This document shows, in pieces, positions 23,305 through 26,120 of a stretch of DNA of 26,120 nucleotides. Made by a program: the position numbers and the translations under genes. The DNA comes from CAZEYT01 sp964516295. GTDB lineage: Bacteria; Verrucomicrobiota; Verrucomicrobiia; Chthoniobacterales; Terrimicrobiaceae. Numbering within the stretch: position 1 is the stretch's first letter; every line of letters begins with the position of its first letter. The notes under the pieces were generated by a model, which was not told the origin of the DNA, did no database searches, and worked only from the letters and a program-made list of their open reading frames with translations. The stretch is taken from the NCBI GenBank assembly GCA_964516295.1, contig CAZEYT010000040.1, forward strand, positions 1-26,120, read 5' to 3'.

Positions 23305-25851
23305 ATGCGCTTCCTTCCCTTTCTGGCTTTATTGATTTCCAGCTATCTTCCCTCGTTGACGGCACAGAATCTCAGCGCCGTCGAGGCCCGGGAGGTTGTT
23401 CGCCGTCAGGAAGACGTCCGCCTGGCCGAAGGCTTTGTGGCCAAGGGCGACAAAGCAATGGCTGACAAGGACTACGAAATGGCCTATGTGAATTATCTGG
23501 ATGCCTTGGAACGGATTCCTGCAGGTGCCGCCACCCAAGCGACGCGCACACCGGTCGTCTCAAAATTCAGCAATGCCGGCATCGCCTACGCAAATCAGTT
23601 GGTCGAAAACGGCAAATACGGTGATGCGGAACGGGTCGCCAAAACAATTCTCCTTCCCCAATTCAACCCGGGCTACAAGCCGGCGGTTCAGTTCCTTTCC
23701 AATCTGGAGCAGTCGGACTACTTCAACAAGACCGTAACGCCCCAGTTCGCGGCGGACCGTGAGCTCGTCACCAAGCTCCTCATTGAGGCCGATGGGTTTT
23801 ACGCCACCGGCCGCTATGATCTTGCGATCAAGCGTTACGAACAGGTTCTGAATATCGATCGCTACAACTCCGCCGCCCGTTCCGGAATGGAGCGTGTCAA
23901 CCTCGCAAAGAATCAGTATCAGGATTCCGCCTACAACGAGACTCGAAGCCGCATGCTGTGGCTCGTCGATCGTGCGTGGGAACGCCCGGTTCGCCGTTTC
24001 CAAGGACGTGACACCGCCAACGGAACCCAAAATCGCAACATCGGAGCGTCCACCACCGAGGCGATCACCTCCAAGCTCAATCGAATTATTATTCCAAAAA
24101 TCGACCTCCGTGACGCAACCGTGCGCGAGGCCGTTGAGTTTCTTAAACAACGAAGCCGCGAACTGGACACAACGACCGACGACCCAAGCCAAAAGCGTGG
24201 TGTGAACATTGTTCTAAAGCTTCCGGCCCCTACCGAGGCAGCAGCCCCGACTGACCCCAACGCTCCCCCACCAGAGGCGGGTGCAGATCTCACCACACCG
24301 GTTGTTACAGAATCCACCCAGATCACACTTTCTCTCAACAATGTCCCGCTGATCGAGGCGCTCCGCTACCTCACGGAGCTTGCGGGCTTGAAATACAAAA
24401 TCGAACCCTTCGCTGTCTCGATCGTCCCGATCACCGAAAACACCGATGATCTTGTTACCAAAGAGTATCGTGTTCCTCCCGGCTTTATCCCGGCTCGAAC
24501 AGATTCCGACACAAATGCCGCATTACCGGTGGCAGGTAACCAGCAAAGTATTGGAGACGCTCGGCTGAAGGGTAGAACAGATGCGCTGGCATTCCTCCGC
24601 GATCAAGGTGTTCCCTTTCCTCCCGGAGCCTTTGCCCAATATGTTGTTGCTGGGAGCAAACTGATTGTTCGCAACACCCAAAGCGCAATCGATACGATTG
24701 ACTTTATCGTTGATGCCGCCAACGGAGTGCAACCGACCCAAGTCGAAATCGAATCGAAGTTCTTGGAGATTTCGCAAAACAACCTGAGCGAACTTGGTTT
24801 TAACTGGTTACTTGGCCCTGTCGCAATCAGCGGAGGGGTTTACGGAGCCGGTGGCACGGAGGGTGCGGGTCAGGTGGTTAACCCGGCAACCAATCCCTTT
24901 GGCGGAGTCGGAACAAATCCGGTTACCGGAGGTCTGCGGAGTGGTCGTGGAACCAGCCCCGACGCAGCTGTTACGGCCAACTCAATCGATGCTCTTCTTG
25001 CCGGCGTCACACCTGGTGCCATTGCCACAGCCCCGGCCATGTTCGGGCTGTCGGGAATCTTCTCAAATCCGCAGTTTCAACTGGTTATTCGTGCCCTCAA
25101 TCAGAAGAAGGGTATTGACCTGATGTCCGCTCCCAAGGTGACGACCAAGAGTGGAAACAAAGCTGTAATCAAAGTGGTCCGGCAGTTTCCTTATCCGACA
25201 GAATTCAATCCACCAGAACCGCCCCAAGCCACCGATGGAACGGGGAGTTCTGACACGGTGATTATTCTGGGATTTACCTCCCAAGGCATCGTCACTCCGT
25301 CGACACCGACGGCGTTTGAGACTCGGGACATTGGTGTGACCTTGGAAGTCGAGCCCGTCGTTGGTCCCGACAACTATACGATTGATCTGAATCTATCCCC
25401 TGAGGTGGTTGAGTTCGACGGGTTCATTAACTACGGAAGTCCGATTCTCGGCCCAACCTACACCCCGCTCGCGGTCCCGCCGATTTCCACCAGCATCATC
25501 ACCGAAAACGTGGTCAATCAGCCGATCTTCTCGACGAGAAAAGTCACCACCAGTGTCAGCATCTGGGATGGTCAAACGGTCGCTCTTGGCGGATTGATCC
25601 GCGAGGACGTTCAGAAGGTTGAGGACAAAGTGCCGATTTTGGGAGATATCCCGCTGGCAGGACGCCTTTTCCGCTCGGACGTCGATCAAAAGATCAAGCG
25701 CAACCTCATCATCTTCGTCACGGCTCGTCTCATGGACGCCGAAGGTCGTCCTGTGCGACTGGACGATGAACAGGAGGAGATTGTGGAACCTCTCGGTCTC
25801 CCCGATAATCTGCCTCCTCCGGCCATCGAACAGCGCTCGCTCGGGAAGTAA
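23305..25851 (+). CDS. TPR-containing secretin 2, tandem paralogue of secretin 1
   Basis: The 848-residue paralogue has the same architecture: signal peptide MRFLPFLALLISSYLPSLTA, TPR-like repeats (GDKAMADKDYEMAYVNYLDA; FYATGRYDLAIKRYEQVLN), N-domain start PKIDLRDATVREAVEFLKQ at about 261, QVEIESKFLEISQNNLSELG at about 480 and SAPKVTTKSGNKA at about 607. The signature ALGGLIREDVQKVEDKVPIL is at about 759, followed by GDIPLAGRLFR. Several blocks are nearly identical to secretin 1, others diverge, so this is an old tandem duplication. It carries an extra Pro/Ala/Glu-rich insert near 310-345 (around EAAAPTDPNAPPPEAG). I chose the ATG at 23305 because it starts a clean signal peptide. The frame opens at 23188 (ATGA with the previous stop) but would place 39 unsuitable residues before it. 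Confidence 0.92.
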   Translation: MRFLPFLALLISSYLPSLTAQNLSAVEAREVVRRQEDVRLAEGFVAKGDKAMADKDYEMAYVNYLDALERIPAGAATQATRTPVVSKFSNAGIAYANQLVENGKYGDAERVAKTILLPQFNPGYKPAVQFLSNLEQSDYFNKTVTPQFAADRELVTKLLIEADGFYATGRYDLAIKRYEQVLNIDRYNSAARSGMERVNLAKNQYQDSAYNETRSRMLWLVDRAWERPVRRFQGRDTANGTQNRNIGASTTEAITSKLNRIIIPKIDLRDATVREAVEFLKQRSRELDTTTDDPSQKRGVNIVLKLPAPTEAAAPTDPNAPPPEAGADLTTPVVTESTQITLSLNNVPLIEALRYLTELAGLKYKIEPFAVSIVPITENTDDLVTKEYRVPPGFIPARTDSDTNAALPVAGNQQSIGDARLKGRTDALAFLRDQGVPFPPGAFAQYVVAGSKLIVRNTQSAIDTIDFIVDAANGVQPTQVEIESKFLEISQNNLSELGFNWLLGPVAISGGVYGAGGTEGAGQVVNPATNPFGGVGTNPVTGGLRSGRGTSPDAAVTANSIDALLAGVTPGAIATAPAMFGLSGIFSNPQFQLVIRALNQKKGIDLMSAPKVTTKSGNKAVIKVVRQFPYPTEFNPPEPPQATDGTGSSDTVIILGFTSQGIVTPSTPTAFETRDIGVTLEVEPVVGPDNYTIDLNLSPEVVEFDGFINYGSPILGPTYTPLAVPPISTSIITENVVNQPIFSTRKVTTSVSIWDGQTVALGGLIREDVQKVEDKVPILGDIPLAGRLFRSDVDQKIKRNLIIFVTARLMDAEGRPVRLDDEQEEIVEPLGLPDNLPPPAIEQRSLGK

Positions 25852-26015
25852 GGTCATTTCGACGGGGTGGTGATGTCGCTACCGAGGCTGGCGGCATAGG
25901 TTCATACCGGTCGGATCCTTGGGTGCGGGAGACATGGAAGTGTCCAGGTTCCTCGTCCGTTTGGTATCGTGATAAACGGAGACACTGACTCCAGATACCC
26001 CAAAAAAGGGCCCCG
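25852..26015. other. Intergenic spacer with two small hairpins
   Basis: The spacer after secretin 2 contains a hairpin at 25956-25980 (7-bp stem TCCGTTT/AAACGGA, 11-base loop). A second at 26013-26030 (stem CCGATGG/CCATCGG, loop ATAA) overlaps the next possible start codon. Neither is followed by a T-run, so neither is a standard intrinsic terminator. No known RNA family is recognised. Confidence 0.4.
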
Positions 26016-26120
26016 ATGGATAACCATCGGTATGTCAGAGATGGTTTGTGTGAGGCAGCGACACGCTTAACCCGAGTTCCGCAGTTTGAAGAGGCCGATA
26101 TGGCAACCATGCGGGTTGGC
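26016..26120 (+). CDS. Possible start of a further gene, cut by the window edge
   Basis: An ATG at 26016 opens a frame of 35 codons to the window end (MDNHRYVRDGLCEAATRLTR..., ending ATMRVG). It follows AAAAAAGGG at a spacing of about five bases, a good ribosome-binding site. I do not recognise the sequence; third-position GC is lower than in neighbouring genes, which weakens the case. If real, it would be the next gene of the pilus-type locus or of a new unit. Confidence 0.3.
   Translation, partial: MDNHRYVRDGLCEAATRLTRVPQFEEADMATMRVG

Noticed and set aside
25956..25980. Rho-independent terminator after the secretin operon
   Set aside because: The hairpin stem is AT-rich at the top and there is no T-run after it.
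25842..26120. tmRNA 5' end suggested by ATTTCGACGGGG
   Set aside because: The match would overlap the secretin stop codon. No resume codon with a tag-peptide frame follows at the expected distance, and the 3' half is outside the window.

Overview
The window is about 60% GC and gene-dense, with short spacers, frequent ATGA start/stop overlaps and about 20 genes. It most likely comes from the Verrucomicrobiota. The strongest evidence is the block at 16311-25851, which keeps the order and protein features I recall for the Akkermansia muciniphila Amuc_1102-1101-1100-1099-1098 pilus-associated locus. No rRNA, tRNA, CRISPR array or insertion sequence is visible. The assembly carries one 100-N scaffold gap at 4512-4611.

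Layout. 1-334: a 5'-cut, frameshifted ORF6N-domain gene carrying three copies of a palindrome. 335-590: no gene seen. 591-3918 (+): a run of a two-HKD phospholipase D-like protein, two half-size chromate transporter genes, and a lipoprotein alpha/beta hydrolase. 3924-5293 (-): a NYN/OST-HTH protein interrupted by the N gap and an HdeD-like membrane protein. 5417-5881 (+): a small lipoprotein. 5906-7851 (-): pgsA-like gene and der. 7913-9580 (-): adenine deaminase, divergent from 9615-11377 (+), an XdhC-family protein and a D-2-hydroxyacid dehydrogenase. 11378-13186 (-): an APC permease fused to a UspA domain. 13308-15251 (+): TIM-barrel isomerase-like protein, HAD hydrolase, folB. 15307-16257 (+): UDP-glucuronate decarboxylase.

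16311-25851 (+) is the most interesting region. It holds a secreted small protein (Amuc_1102-like), a PilM-PilN fusion (Amuc_1101-like), an Amuc_1100-like bitopic coiled-coil protein in the PilO position, an Amuc_1099-like bitopic protein in the PilP position with a thrombospondin-type-3-like loop, and two tandem paralogous TPR-secretins (Amuc_1098-like, PilQ position). Together these look like a complete envelope-spanning alignment complex for a type IV pilus or type II secretion-like machine. The secretin is duplicated. No ATPase, platform protein or pilin is in the window. After the second secretin there is a 164-bp spacer with hairpins and then an unrecognised reading frame that runs off the end.

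Functional themes are purine salvage (adenine deaminase, XdhC), phospholipid and envelope work (pgsA, PLD-like, UDP-xylose synthesis), folate synthesis (folB), ribosome assembly (der), and the pilus/secretin alignment complex.
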